The position numbers were made by a program, and so were the translations under genes. A stretch of DNA of 24,237 bases, taken from JBPEXY01 sp052031065. Lineage in GTDB: Bacteria; Pseudomonadota; Gammaproteobacteria; Immundisolibacterales; Immundisolibacteraceae. Location of the stretch: assembly GCA_052031065.1 (NCBI GenBank), contig JBPEXY010000141.1, positions 1-24,237 on the forward strand. Direction: 5' to 3'. Every line of letters begins with the position of its first letter. Position 1 is the first letter of the stretch. This document shows, piece by piece, positions 16,441 through 24,237 of the stretch. The notes under the pieces are model-generated. The model did no database searches. It was not told the origin of the DNA and worked only from the letters and a program-made list of their open reading frames with translations.

Positions 16441-17076
16441 ATGAGTAAACCCGGTTGTTTCATCACCCTCGAAGGCAGCGAAGGCGCGGGTAAAAGCACC
16501 GTGGCAGAGAGCCTGGCTGAGCGGTTACGTCGTCAACAGATCTACCCTGTAGTCACTCGCGAGCCGGGCGGAACCGCGCTGGGAGAGGCCCTGCGCGAGT
16601 TGCTTCTGAATCCTGATACCGGCAGGTTGGCTGTGGAGAGTGAGCTGCTGATGGTGTTTGCTGCCCGCGCTCAGCACCTTTATGAAGTGATACGACCAGC
16701 GTTGGTACGCGGGGAGTGGGTTATCTGTGACCGCTTTACCGATTCCAGCTTTGCCTATCAGGGTGGCGGGCGCCAGATGGATTTCGCGCGGATCGAGGTT
16801 TTGGAACGGTGGTTACATGGAGACCTGCAACCCGATTTGACATTGCTGTTTGACCTGCCGGTTGATCTGGGTCTGCAACGCGCCGGCAGCCGTTCCCCAG
16901 CTGACCGGTTCGAAGCGGAAAACATGGCCTTCTTTTCTGCTGTGCGCGGTGCTTATCTGCGCAGAGCAGACGCAGATCCCGACCGGATCGCGGTGGTCGA
17001 TGCTAGTTTGAGCCCAGAGCAGGTCATGGCGCAGGTGCTGGGTTGGGTCGACCGGCTATTGCCAACGGAGTACTAG
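16441..17076 (+). CDS. tmk: Thymidylate kinase
   Basis: Phosphorylates dTMP to dTDP for DNA synthesis. The 211-residue P-loop kinase has the phosphate loop in LEGSEGAGKST (about 10-20), the DR(Y/F) motif as CDRFTDSSFAYQGGGR with D97 and R98, and a LID region containing SRSPADRFE. Length is normal. It is closely followed by holB with two bases between stop and start, as in most Gammaproteobacteria. Confidence 0.96.
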   Translation: MSKPGCFITLEGSEGAGKSTVAESLAERLRRQQIYPVVTREPGGTALGEALRELLLNPDTGRLAVESELLMVFAARAQHLYEVIRPALVRGEWVICDRFTDSSFAYQGGGRQMDFARIEVLERWLHGDLQPDLTLLFDLPVDLGLQRAGSRSPADRFEAENMAFFSAVRGAYLRRADADPDRIAVVDASLSPEQVMAQVLGWVDRLLPTEY

Positions 17077-17078
17077 AG

Positions 17079-18137
17079 ATGTATCCCTGGCACAGCGAAC
17101 AGTTCAATCGTTTGTTGGAGCTGCATGCGCAGCGCCAGTTGCCCCATGCACTGCTGTTATGCGGTGTTTCCGGCAGCGGTGTCGATGACTTCGTCGCCGC
17201 TCTGGTTGCAGCGCTGATTTGTCGGCAGCAGGATGAGTCCGCCGACGGCTGCGGCCATTGTGAAGCGTGTCTGCAGCACCGCGCTGGTAGCTATCCCGAC
17301 TGTACTGTGTTGACTCCGGATGCGGACGCCAGAACGGTTTTATCCCAGTATCCGCCTCAGCAAAGTCAGCAAGCTGGTACCAGCAGAAAGCGGATGCAGA
17401 TGGTGATTAGCGTCGACCAGATTCGGGAGCTGATTCGCCGGCTTCAACAGACCAGTCATTATGGTGGTTACAAAATCGCAGTCATCATGCCAGCAGAAGC
17501 AATGACGGTTGAAGCGGCTAATGCACTATTAAAAATACTCGAGGAGCCCCCGATCAAAACTCTGTTTCTGCTGGTTTCAGAACAGCCACTCCGACTACTG
17601 GCGACGACCCGGAGTCGTTGTCATCAGATTCATCTGCCGAACCCTGGTGTTTTGCAGGTCATCGAGTGGCTTGGAGAGCAGTATTCCAGCAGTGATATAG
17701 AGGCGGCGTTGACACTCACAGCGGGGGCGCCAGGGCTTGCAGAGGAAATCCTTAAAGCCGGTGAGCTCAAGCGCTGGATAGAGCCCTTGGAGCAGCTCTC
17801 CAGCTTGCTAAATGGTGACCAAACGGTTATCGAAGTCGCCACTGCCTGGGAAAAACAGGATAGGGCGTGGTTGACTCGTCTATTGCAGGTCTGGATTTAT
17901 CAGCTGGTTTCATCCCTGGCGAAAAGCGCGGAACCAAGATCAGGAGCACTTTCACAGCAGTTGCGGCGACAGCGCGAGCGGGTAAACTTAGCCTCCTTGT
18001 TTGAATTGTTAGCCAGATTAAATACCCTTGCCGGAAGTGTCGGCATGGCGCTTAATAATCGTTTAGTCTGGGAAGAGGTACTGATTCTTTGGCAGGACCA
18101 ATGTCGGATAACGACCAGGAAGCCAGCACGAACATAG
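17079..18137 (+). CDS. holB: DNA polymerase III delta' subunit
   Basis: Clamp-loader subunit that helps load the sliding clamp. The 352-residue protein has an AAA+-like domain with a degenerate P-loop lacking the Lys (LCGVSGSGVDDF), as expected for the non-ATP-binding delta' subunit. A zinc module has C48, C58, C61 and C64 (GCGHCEAC), and the sequence contains LLKILEEPP and the SRC motif (TTRSRCHQIHLP). I chose ATG 17079, preceded by ACGGAG eight bases upstream, rather than the TTG at 17043 inside tmk. The 3' end overlaps pilZ by 37 bases. Confidence 0.93.
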   Translation: MYPWHSEQFNRLLELHAQRQLPHALLLCGVSGSGVDDFVAALVAALICRQQDESADGCGHCEACLQHRAGSYPDCTVLTPDADARTVLSQYPPQQSQQAGTSRKRMQMVISVDQIRELIRRLQQTSHYGGYKIAVIMPAEAMTVEAANALLKILEEPPIKTLFLLVSEQPLRLLATTRSRCHQIHLPNPGVLQVIEWLGEQYSSSDIEAALTLTAGAPGLAEEILKAGELKRWIEPLEQLSSLLNGDQTVIEVATAWEKQDRAWLTRLLQVWIYQLVSSLAKSAEPRSGALSQQLRRQRERVNLASLFELLARLNTLAGSVGMALNNRLVWEEVLILWQDQCRITTRKPART

Positions 18138-18523
18138 AGAGTGTCCCGGAACAGACGGAGACGACTGCTGCGCCAAAACGCAGTGCCCGCCCGGGGGTTC
18201 TTTCGCTTGTGCTCAAGGACAAAGCGCAGCTCTACAGCTCATTCATGAGCTTCATTCAGGGCGGCGGCCTGTTTATACCCACTAAAAAGCCCTACTCAAT
18301 GGGTGACGAGGTTTTTCTGCTACTGACCCTTCCGGGTGAAAAAGCGAAAATGCCGGTCGCAGGTAAAATTATCTGGATGACTCCTCCTGGGGCCCAGGGA
18401 GGTAAGGTGTCCGGCATTGGTATTCAGTTCGCCAACGATGATGGTAACAAAGAGGTACGGCATAAAATTGAGGCACTGATCGCTGGTGCGCTGAATAGCA
18501 GCAGACCTACCCACACCATGTAG
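18101..18523 (+). CDS. pilZ: Type IV pilus assembly protein PilZ
   Basis: Small cytoplasmic protein needed for type IV pilus assembly. The 140-residue sequence has a Ser/Thr/Glu-rich N-terminal extension of about 30 residues, then the PilZ core RPGVLSLVLKDKAQLYSSFM, GGGLFIPTKKPYSMGDEVF and IWMTPPGAQGG, ending in RPTHTM like the Pseudomonas protein. The RxxxR and (D/N)xSxxG motifs that bind cyclic di-GMP are not present, as in the original PilZ orthologue group. ATG 18101 is favoured over the TTG at 18089; CAGGA precedes it closely. It overlaps the end of holB, suggesting coupled translation. Confidence 0.92.
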   Translation: MSDNDQEASTNIESVPEQTETTAAPKRSARPGVLSLVLKDKAQLYSSFMSFIQGGGLFIPTKKPYSMGDEVFLLLTLPGEKAKMPVAGKIIWMTPPGAQGGKVSGIGIQFANDDGNKEVRHKIEALIAGALNSSRPTHTM

Positions 18524-18601
18524 TGTGCATGGTTTATCGCTCATCCTCCGCCTGTCGTAATGTAACTTTGCTGCCCTTTCCTGAATTTCGTCTCTTTAGA
18601 A

Positions 18602-19390
18602 ATGCTGGTTGATTCCCACTGTCACCTCGACCTGATCGACCCTGAACTTGGATCGATAGACCAATTGCTTGATGACGCCGGTGTACGCGGTGTCGACTAT
18701 TTTCTGGTTGTTTCAGTTGACTTGAATAATGTTGATCGGGTTCGTGAGATCGCAGATCAGAGAGTCAATGTATTCGCTTCGGCCGGTGTTCATCCTAATG
18801 AGGTAGCTAAAAGGCCGGTGGAGTATCCACAACTGGCGGAACGGGTCCAGCACCCCTCGGTTATCGCCGTTGGAGAGACTGGTCTTGATTACTTCCGTAG
18901 TGAAAATCAGGCATTGCAACAGCAGCAGTTTGCTCTTCATGTTGGCGTGGCACGAGAGTGTGGAAAACCGTTGATTATTCACTGCCGCGATGCGGCAGCA
19001 GATACCCTGGAGCTTTTACGGCGTGAGAAAGCCGACCAGGTGGGTGGCATCATGCACTGCTTCGTTGAAGATCTGGAAACTGCGAAGCAGGCGATTGATC
19101 TCGGGTTTATGATCTCATTTTCAGGCATCGTCACTTTTAAAAGCGCCACCCAACTGCAGCAGGTAGCGCGACAATTGCCGCTTAATGCTCTTTTGGTTGA
19201 GACAGACTCTCCCTGGTTGGCGCCAGTCCCCTGGCGCGGTAAAACCAATCAGCCAGCTTATGTGCGTGATGTGGCCGATTATATTGCTGGATTGAGGGAG
19301 ATTACGGTCGAAGAGCTGGCTGCCGCCACCACCGCTAATTTCTTTCGTCTGTTTCCCCGCGTGGCGCCTGAGACTCTAGCTGCTCGCTGA
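18602..19390 (+). CDS. tatD: TatD family metal-dependent DNase
   Basis: TIM-barrel metal-dependent hydrolase, described as a 3'-5' exonuclease or DNase. The 262-residue protein has HxH at H6 and H8 (DSHCHLD), the Glu in VGETGLDYF, the His in IIHCRDA, the His in MHCF and the Asp in ETDSPWLAP, giving a full set of metal ligands. A TatD member follows pilZ in Pseudomonas too, where the family is sometimes called YcfH-like. No good ribosome binding site is visible. Its last 15 bases overlap the end of the opposing ubiG. Confidence 0.93.
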   Translation: MLVDSHCHLDLIDPELGSIDQLLDDAGVRGVDYFLVVSVDLNNVDRVREIADQRVNVFASAGVHPNEVAKRPVEYPQLAERVQHPSVIAVGETGLDYFRSENQALQQQQFALHVGVARECGKPLIIHCRDAAADTLELLRREKADQVGGIMHCFVEDLETAKQAIDLGFMISFSGIVTFKSATQLQQVARQLPLNALLVETDSPWLAPVPWRGKTNQPAYVRDVADYIAGLREITVEELAAATTANFFRLFPRVAPETLAAR

Positions 19391-20107
19391 GCTCTTGCGG
19401 GCCGCCAGCAGGTAGTTAACCGAACAGTCACCGCGCAAACGAGCCCCGTGAGTCAGCGGGTTGTAGCCTAACCCGCGTATTCGAGTGACCTCCAGTCCAG
19501 ATTCACGGCACCAGCGGCTTAGTTCGGAAGGACGGATCAGCCGAGCATAATCGTGAGTTCCTTTCGGTAACAGTCGCAGCAGGTGTTCAGCGGCTATGAT
19601 TGCCTGAGCAAACGCCGTCGGGGTGCGGTTGAGGGTAGCGAAAAAGGCCATTCCACCCGGTTTCAACAGGGCTGCACAGTCCTTCACAACCGCCAGTGGA
19701 TCGGGCACATGTTCCAGAAGCTCCATACAGGTGACCCCGCTATAACCGGCGGGTTCTTCTGCAGCCAGTTGCCATGAACCCATAACCCGGTAGTCGATAG
19801 CCAGTCCCGAGTCCAGGGCGTGGAGACGTGCGGTTTCAATTGCCTGCTCAGCCAGGTCAATTGCGGTGACCGTGGCGCCTTCTATCACCAGGCTCTCTGC
19901 CAACACGCCGCCACCGCAGCCAACATCGACAAAGTGTTCACCTTGCAGTCTGGAGTGCTGCTGAATGAATTCCAACCGGACCGGGTTGATGTCGTGAAGC
20001 GTTCTCAGTGGTCCCTGGCGATCCCACCACTGGGCTGCGTGACCGTTGAATTTGGAAGTTTCCGCCGGATCGATGTTGTCCTCTGAGGAGAGGTGATCGT
20101 GATTCAC
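19376..20107 (-). CDS. ubiG: Ubiquinone biosynthesis O-methyltransferase
   Basis: SAM-dependent enzyme for both O-methylation steps of ubiquinone synthesis. With the GTG start at 20107 the protein has 243 residues. It carries the family opening KFNGHAAQWWDRQGPLRTLHDINPVRL, SAM motif I FVDVGCGGGVLAESL at about 59-73, AIDLAEQAIETA, and the post-motif MELLEHVPDP. I prefer GTG 20107 over the ATG at 20173 because it overlaps the hemH stop as GTGA, has AGGGG just upstream, and gives the usual length; the ATG would lie well inside hemH. Confidence 0.92.
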   Translation of the reverse strand: MNHDHLSSEDNIDPAETSKFNGHAAQWWDRQGPLRTLHDINPVRLEFIQQHSRLQGEHFVDVGCGGGVLAESLVIEGATVTAIDLAEQAIETARLHALDSGLAIDYRVMGSWQLAAEEPAGYSGVTCMELLEHVPDPLAVVKDCAALLKPGGMAFFATLNRTPTAFAQAIIAAEHLLRLLPKGTHDYARLIRPSELSRWCRESGLEVTRIRGLGYNPLTHGARLRGDCSVNYLLAARKSSASS

Positions 20108-21141
20108 TGTGTTGCCCCTGCTTGCGGAGAATGGGTGTCTGAGCATATCAGGTTTGCCATCGCTCTGGCCCACTCAGGTGAACTGTTGAGGGCGGGGATA
20201 TAGGAGAGCCTGGAGCCACCTGCATTGACAAAAGTCTGTTTTAACTGAAGCGCGATCTCTTCGAGGGTTTCCAGGCAATCAGCGCTGAACCCCGGACAGA
20301 TCACATCGATTGACCTTACACCGCTTTGCGCGAGTTCTACCGCGACCTTGTCGGTAGCTGGCTCCAGCCAGCGTGCCCTGCCGAACCTGGACTGGTAGCA
20401 GATCGTGTATTCATCACTTTCCAGGTTAAGTTTGCGCGCCAGTGCGGTGGCGGTTGCAATGCACTGATCCTGGTATGGATCGCCCTGTTTAATGGTTTTT
20501 TCCGGTACGCCATGAAACGACATCAGCAGGTGTTCGCCGCGTTTATGCTGCCATTGTCTGGTCACGCTTTGTGACAAGGCATCGATATACCCTGGGTCAG
20601 TTGCATAACTGCATATGACGTGAACCTGCTGCTGATTGCCTCCGGTGAGCTGATCGGTCGCCACCGTCTGCATGGGTCCGACTACCTTTTCGATTTCTCT
20701 GATGGCGCTGAGACTGGTGCTGGTGGCGTACTGGGGGTAGAGCAGCAGAATGGTCACCTTGCTACACTCATTAACGAGAGCCGCGAGTGGCTCGGCGATA
20801 TCGGGTGTTCCGGTGCGCATACCCATGGCGACTTTGAAGGGTCTGTTGCGGAGATTCAGTTCCTGCTGCAACGCGTTGACCTGGTCAGCGCTGATCGCCA
20901 CTAGAGGCGAGCCATTTGCGGTCCAGATCTTCTGATACAGCTTGGCTACCGGAGGCGAGCGTCGCGGCGCGATGACCCACTTTAATAGTGGTAGCCAGAA
21001 CCAGCGAGGCAATGGCACCACCAACGGGTCACTGAGAAACTCCACCAGCCAGCGCGACACTGAATTGGCATCTGCACTTTCAGGGCTGCCGAGGTTTACC
21101 AGTAATACGCCGCTGGGCGCTATTCGCTTGGACGTGGACAA
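20104..21141 (-). CDS. hemH: Ferrochelatase
   Basis: Inserts iron into protoporphyrin IX, the last step of haem synthesis. The 345-residue protein has the N-terminal GVLLVNLGSPES, the YPQYATSTSL motif, the catalytic H210 in MSFHGVPEK and E291 in CPGFSADCLETLEEI. The start is TTG at 21141, with a purine-rich GAGAG upstream and no closer ATG. It forms a two-gene minus-strand unit with ubiG, joined by a 4-base overlap. Confidence 0.94.
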   Translation of the reverse strand: MSTSKRIAPSGVLLVNLGSPESADANSVSRWLVEFLSDPLVVPLPRWFWLPLLKWVIAPRRSPPVAKLYQKIWTANGSPLVAISADQVNALQQELNLRNRPFKVAMGMRTGTPDIAEPLAALVNECSKVTILLLYPQYATSTSLSAIREIEKVVGPMQTVATDQLTGGNQQQVHVICSYATDPGYIDALSQSVTRQWQHKRGEHLLMSFHGVPEKTIKQGDPYQDQCIATATALARKLNLESDEYTICYQSRFGRARWLEPATDKVAVELAQSGVRSIDVICPGFSADCLETLEEIALQLKQTFVNAGGSRLSYIPALNSSPEWARAMANLICSDTHSPQAGATQ

Positions 21142-21217
21142 TACTCACTCTCTTTTTGACGGTGTTCACGGATACAGGGTAGCCGACTGCGTTGATCCTG
21201 TTCGGCAGCCTGGCCGA

Positions 21218-21223
21218 TATAAT
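21218..21223 (+). promoter_or_regulatory. Consensus -10 box upstream of the mscS-type gene
   Basis: A perfect TATAAT lies 80 bases before the ATG, in the hemH/mscS divergent region. The best -35-like TTGATC (21192-21197) is 20 bases away, which is too far for a good sigma70 site, so the promoter would need an activator or rely on the -10 alone. Confidence 0.35.
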
Positions 21224-21303
21224 TCTACCGTTTGAGCCTGCATTGCCTCATCCGGGGCAGTGGTTTCTGTTATTTAACGACTTTATTCATTCAGGGGAAG
21301 CGA

Positions 21304-22419
21304 ATGCTGGCGACGATGCGTGAAGGACTAATGCTGATCGCGGGGGATCGCGGCTGGGTTGTTGAGGTGTTTGCTATTCTGCTGCTGCTGTTACTGGCAG
21401 GTTATCTGCAACGGCGGATTTTTCGGCGCCTTCATGGAGGCACCCAGCGTACTGACAACCCGTGGGACGACGCACTGATCCAGGCCGCGGAAAAGCCGAT
21501 AACCTGGCTTATCTGGGGGATCGGGCTACTGTTTGCTTTGCAGATCGTTTCGATGGAAACCGATATGGTTGTTATCGACGCGATCGACCCGATACGTGAC
21601 CTCGGGGTGGTGGCTCTGCTGGTCTGGTTTCTGTTGCGGTTGATTCGAGCCATCGAGGCAAACATCAAAAACCCTGCCGTGTACACCGGTGAAGCCCTGG
21701 ATGAAACCACCTGGAGTGCGGTCAGTAAAATACTGCGTGCGGCGGTCTACATCACTGCCGCGCTGGTCGCTCTGCAGACCATGGGGATCAGCATATCCGG
21801 TGTGTTGGCTTTTGGTGGCGTAGGAGGCATTGCAGTCGGTTTTGCCGCCCGTGACCTGCTGGCTAATTTTTTCGGTGGGTTGATGATCTATCTCGACAAG
21901 CCTTTTCGGGTTGGCGACTGGGTTCGTTCCCCTGATCGGGATATTGAGGGCACCGTCGAGGACATTGGCTGGCGGTTAACCCGCATTCGTACCTTTGATA
22001 AACGGCCGCTTTATATCCCCAACTCGGTATTCGCGACCATTGTGCTGGAAAACCCCTCACGCATGACCAATCGGCGTATCTACGAAACCATCGGTGTCCG
22101 TTACGACGACTCTGTGGTTGTCGCCGACATAGTCGCAGATGTGAAAAAGATGTTGCAGAACCATCCGGAAATCGACACCGGCCAGACATTGATGGTTAAT
22201 TTCAATGAATTTTCCACCTCATCAATGGACTTTTTTGTTTACACCTTCACCAGGACGACAAACTGGGTGGAATTTCACAGGATCAAGCAGGACGTGCTGC
22301 TGCAGATCGAGCGCATCATTAGCGGCCATGGTGCCGAGATTGCATTCCCGACCTCGACCGTTCATCTAGCGGGAAAGGTTCCGGGGCATTTGGTCAACGG
22401 GGAAACGTCAGCGGTTTGA
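21304..22419 (+). CDS. MscS family mechanosensitive channel
   Basis: Small-conductance mechanosensitive channel-type protein that would release solutes on osmotic downshock. The 371-residue sequence has hydrophobic segments at about 17-36, 66-84, 97-116 and 143-161, then the pore-lining helix VLAFGGVGGIAVGFAARDLLANFF at about 167-190, and the MscS beta domain (DKPFRVGDWVRSP, TRIRTFDKRPLYIPNSVF). The ATG at 21304 with AGGGGA at 21293-21298 is chosen; a TTG at 21232 would add 24 residues with no family resemblance. The extra N-terminal helices point to a YbdG/YnaI-like member rather than the three-helix MscS. Confidence 0.92.
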   Translation: MLATMREGLMLIAGDRGWVVEVFAILLLLLLAGYLQRRIFRRLHGGTQRTDNPWDDALIQAAEKPITWLIWGIGLLFALQIVSMETDMVVIDAIDPIRDLGVVALLVWFLLRLIRAIEANIKNPAVYTGEALDETTWSAVSKILRAAVYITAALVALQTMGISISGVLAFGGVGGIAVGFAARDLLANFFGGLMIYLDKPFRVGDWVRSPDRDIEGTVEDIGWRLTRIRTFDKRPLYIPNSVFATIVLENPSRMTNRRIYETIGVRYDDSVVVADIVADVKKMLQNHPEIDTGQTLMVNFNEFSTSSMDFFVYTFTRTTNWVEFHRIKQDVLLQIERIISGHGAEIAFPTSTVHLAGKVPGHLVNGETSAV

Positions 22420-22507
22420 AGCTGACCGCAGGGATGTTGATTAAGGAGCATCAAGAAACAGTTGATCAGGCCGATAGCTGCAGCAGGAACTCAACCGGGT
22501 TAACGTT

Positions 22508-23641
22508 ATGTCTTTGCGAAAAACCATACTGCCTGTTTACCTAGTGCTGATCGGGACTGTGTCAGCGGGTACCTACGAGGATGCGCTTTCAGCCTTTAAT
22601 AGTGGTCACTATTCGGTGGCCAGCCAGCTGGTCGAGCGGATGGACCCGGAAGACCCCAAAGGGCAGGAGCTGACCGCCGCCATAGAAGAGGCGGTGGCGC
22701 AGGCGCGGGTGCAACCAGAGCAGGAGCTCTCCGTTGCTGAACTTGAGCAGGGCGGGCCGGTGATCCGCTCGCTGGATGATCCCCAGATGATGGGCCAGTT
22801 GTTAGAGCAGGTCGATATGGCTTCGGAACAGCAGATTTTCCGCGCAGCGCAAACCGAAGCACAATCTGGCGAGGGAACGGCTGCTGCAGGGGGCGCTGAA
22901 CTGACGGTAGATCAGGAGGTCGCACGGCTACAGGCAAAAATGGCGGATGAAGCCGTCGGTCTCTCAGCTTCTGGTCGCGTAGCTGCTACCGGTCTGGATG
23001 TCGGTAGTGATAAAGGTGAGACCATCGGGCTACGCGAGTGTCTTACCGATGAGCAGATCAAGAAGTCCTTCGCTCAGGCGCGGAGCCAGGCTGCCGCTTT
23101 TGCAATGGACAAGGCAAGGGCGATTGCCCAGGCCAATGAGATCCGCCAGCAACGGGCGGTCGCCCGCGCCAGGGTAGAAATCGCTGCTGAACTGACTCAT
23201 AAAATTCGTCAGCAGCTAGACGCCCGTTTTCAACAGGAGGTGGATGCCAGGGTCGCAGCCGTTATTGCCGGTCGACAACAGCAACAGCTCGTCGATGAGA
23301 AGCTACAACAGAGAGAGCTGACGGCAGAGTCTCTTGCTCACGAGCAGCAGGGCGAAGCTGAATACCGTTTGGCCCGATATCTGCTGGACAATAGTGGCAA
23401 AACTGAAGACAGGGCCGTTGCCTGGTTGATTTTGGCAGCAGAAAAGGGGCATCCACAGGCGCAGTATGAACTGGGCTCACTCTACTTCCGTGGCGACGGA
23501 GTCGGTCTCGACTATGGTAAAGCGGAGCAGTGGTGGCTGGATGCCACAGAGGCTGGTCAGGCTGATGCTGGTGCGGCGCTGGCGATGCTTAAACAGCGTT
23601 GGGTCCGTGCTGAGTATGCCTCGATTTCACCCGCCCGCTGA
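22508..23641 (+). CDS. Exported Sel1-repeat protein with coiled coil
   Basis: A 377-residue protein of unknown function. It begins with a signal-peptide-like stretch (residues 1-20, cut probable after TVSA). A TPR-like helical pair follows (YEDALSAFNSGHYSVASQLVERM, 23-45), then a low-complexity acidic Gln/Ala region, and a long Gln/Arg/Ala-rich segment at about 183-280 likely to be coiled coil. Sel1-like repeats lie at about 282-352 (AVAWLILAAEKGHPQAQYELGSLYFRGDGV). Sel1 proteins usually act as scaffolds at the envelope or in secretion and signalling. Only about two repeats are present. The upstream 88-base gap shows no clear ribosome binding site. Confidence 0.8.
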   Translation: MSLRKTILPVYLVLIGTVSAGTYEDALSAFNSGHYSVASQLVERMDPEDPKGQELTAAIEEAVAQARVQPEQELSVAELEQGGPVIRSLDDPQMMGQLLEQVDMASEQQIFRAAQTEAQSGEGTAAAGGAELTVDQEVARLQAKMADEAVGLSASGRVAATGLDVGSDKGETIGLRECLTDEQIKKSFAQARSQAAAFAMDKARAIAQANEIRQQRAVARARVEIAAELTHKIRQQLDARFQQEVDARVAAVIAGRQQQQLVDEKLQQRELTAESLAHEQQGEAEYRLARYLLDNSGKTEDRAVAWLILAAEKGHPQAQYELGSLYFRGDGVGLDYGKAEQWWLDATEAGQADAGAALAMLKQRWVRAEYASISPAR

Positions 23642-24002
23642 TCAGCGGTCAGTCGTTCATATCAACGAAATTTTCTGCTGTTAGACCAGGTATTTCTATC
23701 GGGTAGTAAAACCACCGCTAGCGCGCTCCCGGCACTAACCAGTCGTTCTGGTGTGTCACCGGTCGAGTGACGACAGGGCGGTGTGGTTCGCCGCTGATCG
23801 AATTCCCACAGTCCGTTCCGTGGTTAGAGGACGATCCGGGTTTGCTTTCTGTAGAGCAGCTCCGCGATACTCGCGCCCGGTTTTCCGTTTCGGTTTCCGG
23901 CCGGTTAATCTTTTTTGCTCTTCCAGCTCTGGTACTGCCTTTCCCGGGCAGTGCAATTTGAGGTGCCAGGTTTTTGAGCCAACTGATCCGTGGACTGTCC
24001 GG
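23642..24002. other. Gene-poor region before the MATE gene
   Basis: About 360 bases with no convincing gene. A 14-bp palindrome CCGCTGATCAGCGG at 23635-23648 spans the stop codon of the Sel1 protein, and ACTGCC/GGCAGT at 23934-23939 and 23947-23952 forms a small hairpin. Neither is followed by a good T run. No CTGT-N8-ACAG type LexA box was seen, which is worth noting because dinF genes are often SOS-controlled. Confidence 0.5.
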
Positions 24003-24237
24003 ATGAAATGGATCGACCGACAACAAAATAGGCAGTTCTGGCGCCTCGCCTTGCCACTAATTCTTTCCAATATTTCGGTCGCCTTATTGGGACTGACCGA
24101 CACTGCGGTGACCGGTCATCTCGATGGTCCCCACTATCTTGGTGGGGTGGCGCTCGGCGGTACTGTGTTTAACCTGCTTTACTGGGGGTTTAATTTCCTG
24201 CGCATGGGCACCGGTGGACTGGCAGCGCAGGCGTTTG
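24003..24237 (+). CDS. dinF: DinF-type MATE efflux transporter, N-terminal part
   Basis: The first 78 residues of a multidrug and toxin extrusion (MATE) family transporter; the 3' end is outside the window. After a short charged N-terminus, LPLILSNISVALLGLTDTAVTGHLDGPHYLGGVA and FLRMGTGGLAAQAF match the DinF subfamily closely. The predicted activity is sodium- or proton-driven export of cationic or oxidant-generated compounds. ATG 24003 is the natural family start, though no ribosome binding site is clear. It is not next to lexA as in E. coli. Confidence 0.88.
   Translation, partial: MKWIDRQQNRQFWRLALPLILSNISVALLGLTDTAVTGHLDGPHYLGGVALGGTVFNLLYWGFNFLRMGTGGLAAQAF

Noticed and set aside
9019..18523. 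A hidden defence, toxin-antitoxin or mobile system in the window
   Set aside because: Every gap here is short and every gene is a recognised housekeeping family; no inverted terminal repeats, integrase, transposase, CRISPR-like spaced repeats or small toxin/antitoxin pair was seen.
22407..22428. GTCAGC/GCTGAC inverted repeat at the end of the mscS-type gene as a terminator
   Set aside because: The stem is only six pairs, overlaps the stop codon and is not followed by a T run.
23767..23961. 64-codon plus-strand frame with GTG start before dinF
   Set aside because: No ribosome binding site and no similarity that I recognise.
23718..24103. Minus-strand frames opposite the region before dinF, one of which continues after a single TAG with protein-like sequence
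   Set aside because: Composition is basic and low-complexity, they run into the start of dinF on the other strand, and no family is visible. Decay of an old gene is possible but unsupported.

Overview
The window reads as the conserved chromosomal rne/fab region of a gammaproteobacterium. The order rne < > rluC - HAD phosphatase - sppA - yceD - rpmF - plsX - fabH - fabD - fabG - acpP - fabF - mltG - tmk - holB - pilZ - tatD matches, gene for gene, what is known from Pseudomonas and enteric relatives. RNase E, RluC and AcpP have typical gammaproteobacterial sequences. The base composition looks even and a little above half G+C by eye (not counted). The organism cannot be named from this. The cluster is a mosaic: fabH sits between plsX and fabD as in enterics, while the sppA/HAD and pilZ neighbours are as in Pseudomonas. 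maf and pabC, common residents of this cluster, are absent.

Layout. 1-2160: the end of an AMP-dependent acyl-CoA ligase-like enzyme, an AIM24/TIGR00266 protein and a MAPEG membrane protein, all on the plus strand, ending in a 9-bp tandem repeat built from the last codons of the MAPEG gene. 2161-2620: a gene-poor gap with a possible decayed minus-strand reading frame and a hairpin after rne. 2621-5467: rne on the minus strand. 5468-6246: a 779-bp divergent intergenic region with a structured rne leader and a 16-bp perfect palindrome. 6247-19390: one long plus-strand run covering rRNA modification (rluC), membrane proteolysis (sppA), ribosomal protein L32, phospholipid and fatty acid synthesis (plsX, fabH, fabD, fabG, acpP, fabF), cell-wall glycan termination (mltG), dTMP kinase, the clamp-loader delta' subunit, PilZ and TatD. 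19376-21141: hemH and ubiG on the minus strand, converging on tatD with a 15-bp overlap. 21304-24237: a MscS channel, an exported Sel1-repeat protein and the start of a DinF-type MATE transporter on the plus strand.

How the genes work together. The centre is the fatty-acid factory: FabD loads malonate on ACP, FabH starts chains, FabF and FabG elongate and reduce them, and PlsX moves acyl groups from ACP toward phospholipid. This is coupled to ribosome production through yceD-rpmF. A textbook sigma70 promoter lies just before yceD and would yield a nearly leaderless transcript. Downstream genes serve envelope growth (mltG), DNA replication (tmk, holB) and type IV pili (pilZ). hemH and ubiG supply haem and ubiquinone for respiration.

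I found no defence system, CRISPR array, prophage, insertion sequence, tRNA or rRNA gene. The content is ordinary; the points worth a second look are regulatory and structural: the stop-codon repeat, the yceD promoter, the rpmF/plsX junction, the rne leader, the palindrome and the decayed reading frame.
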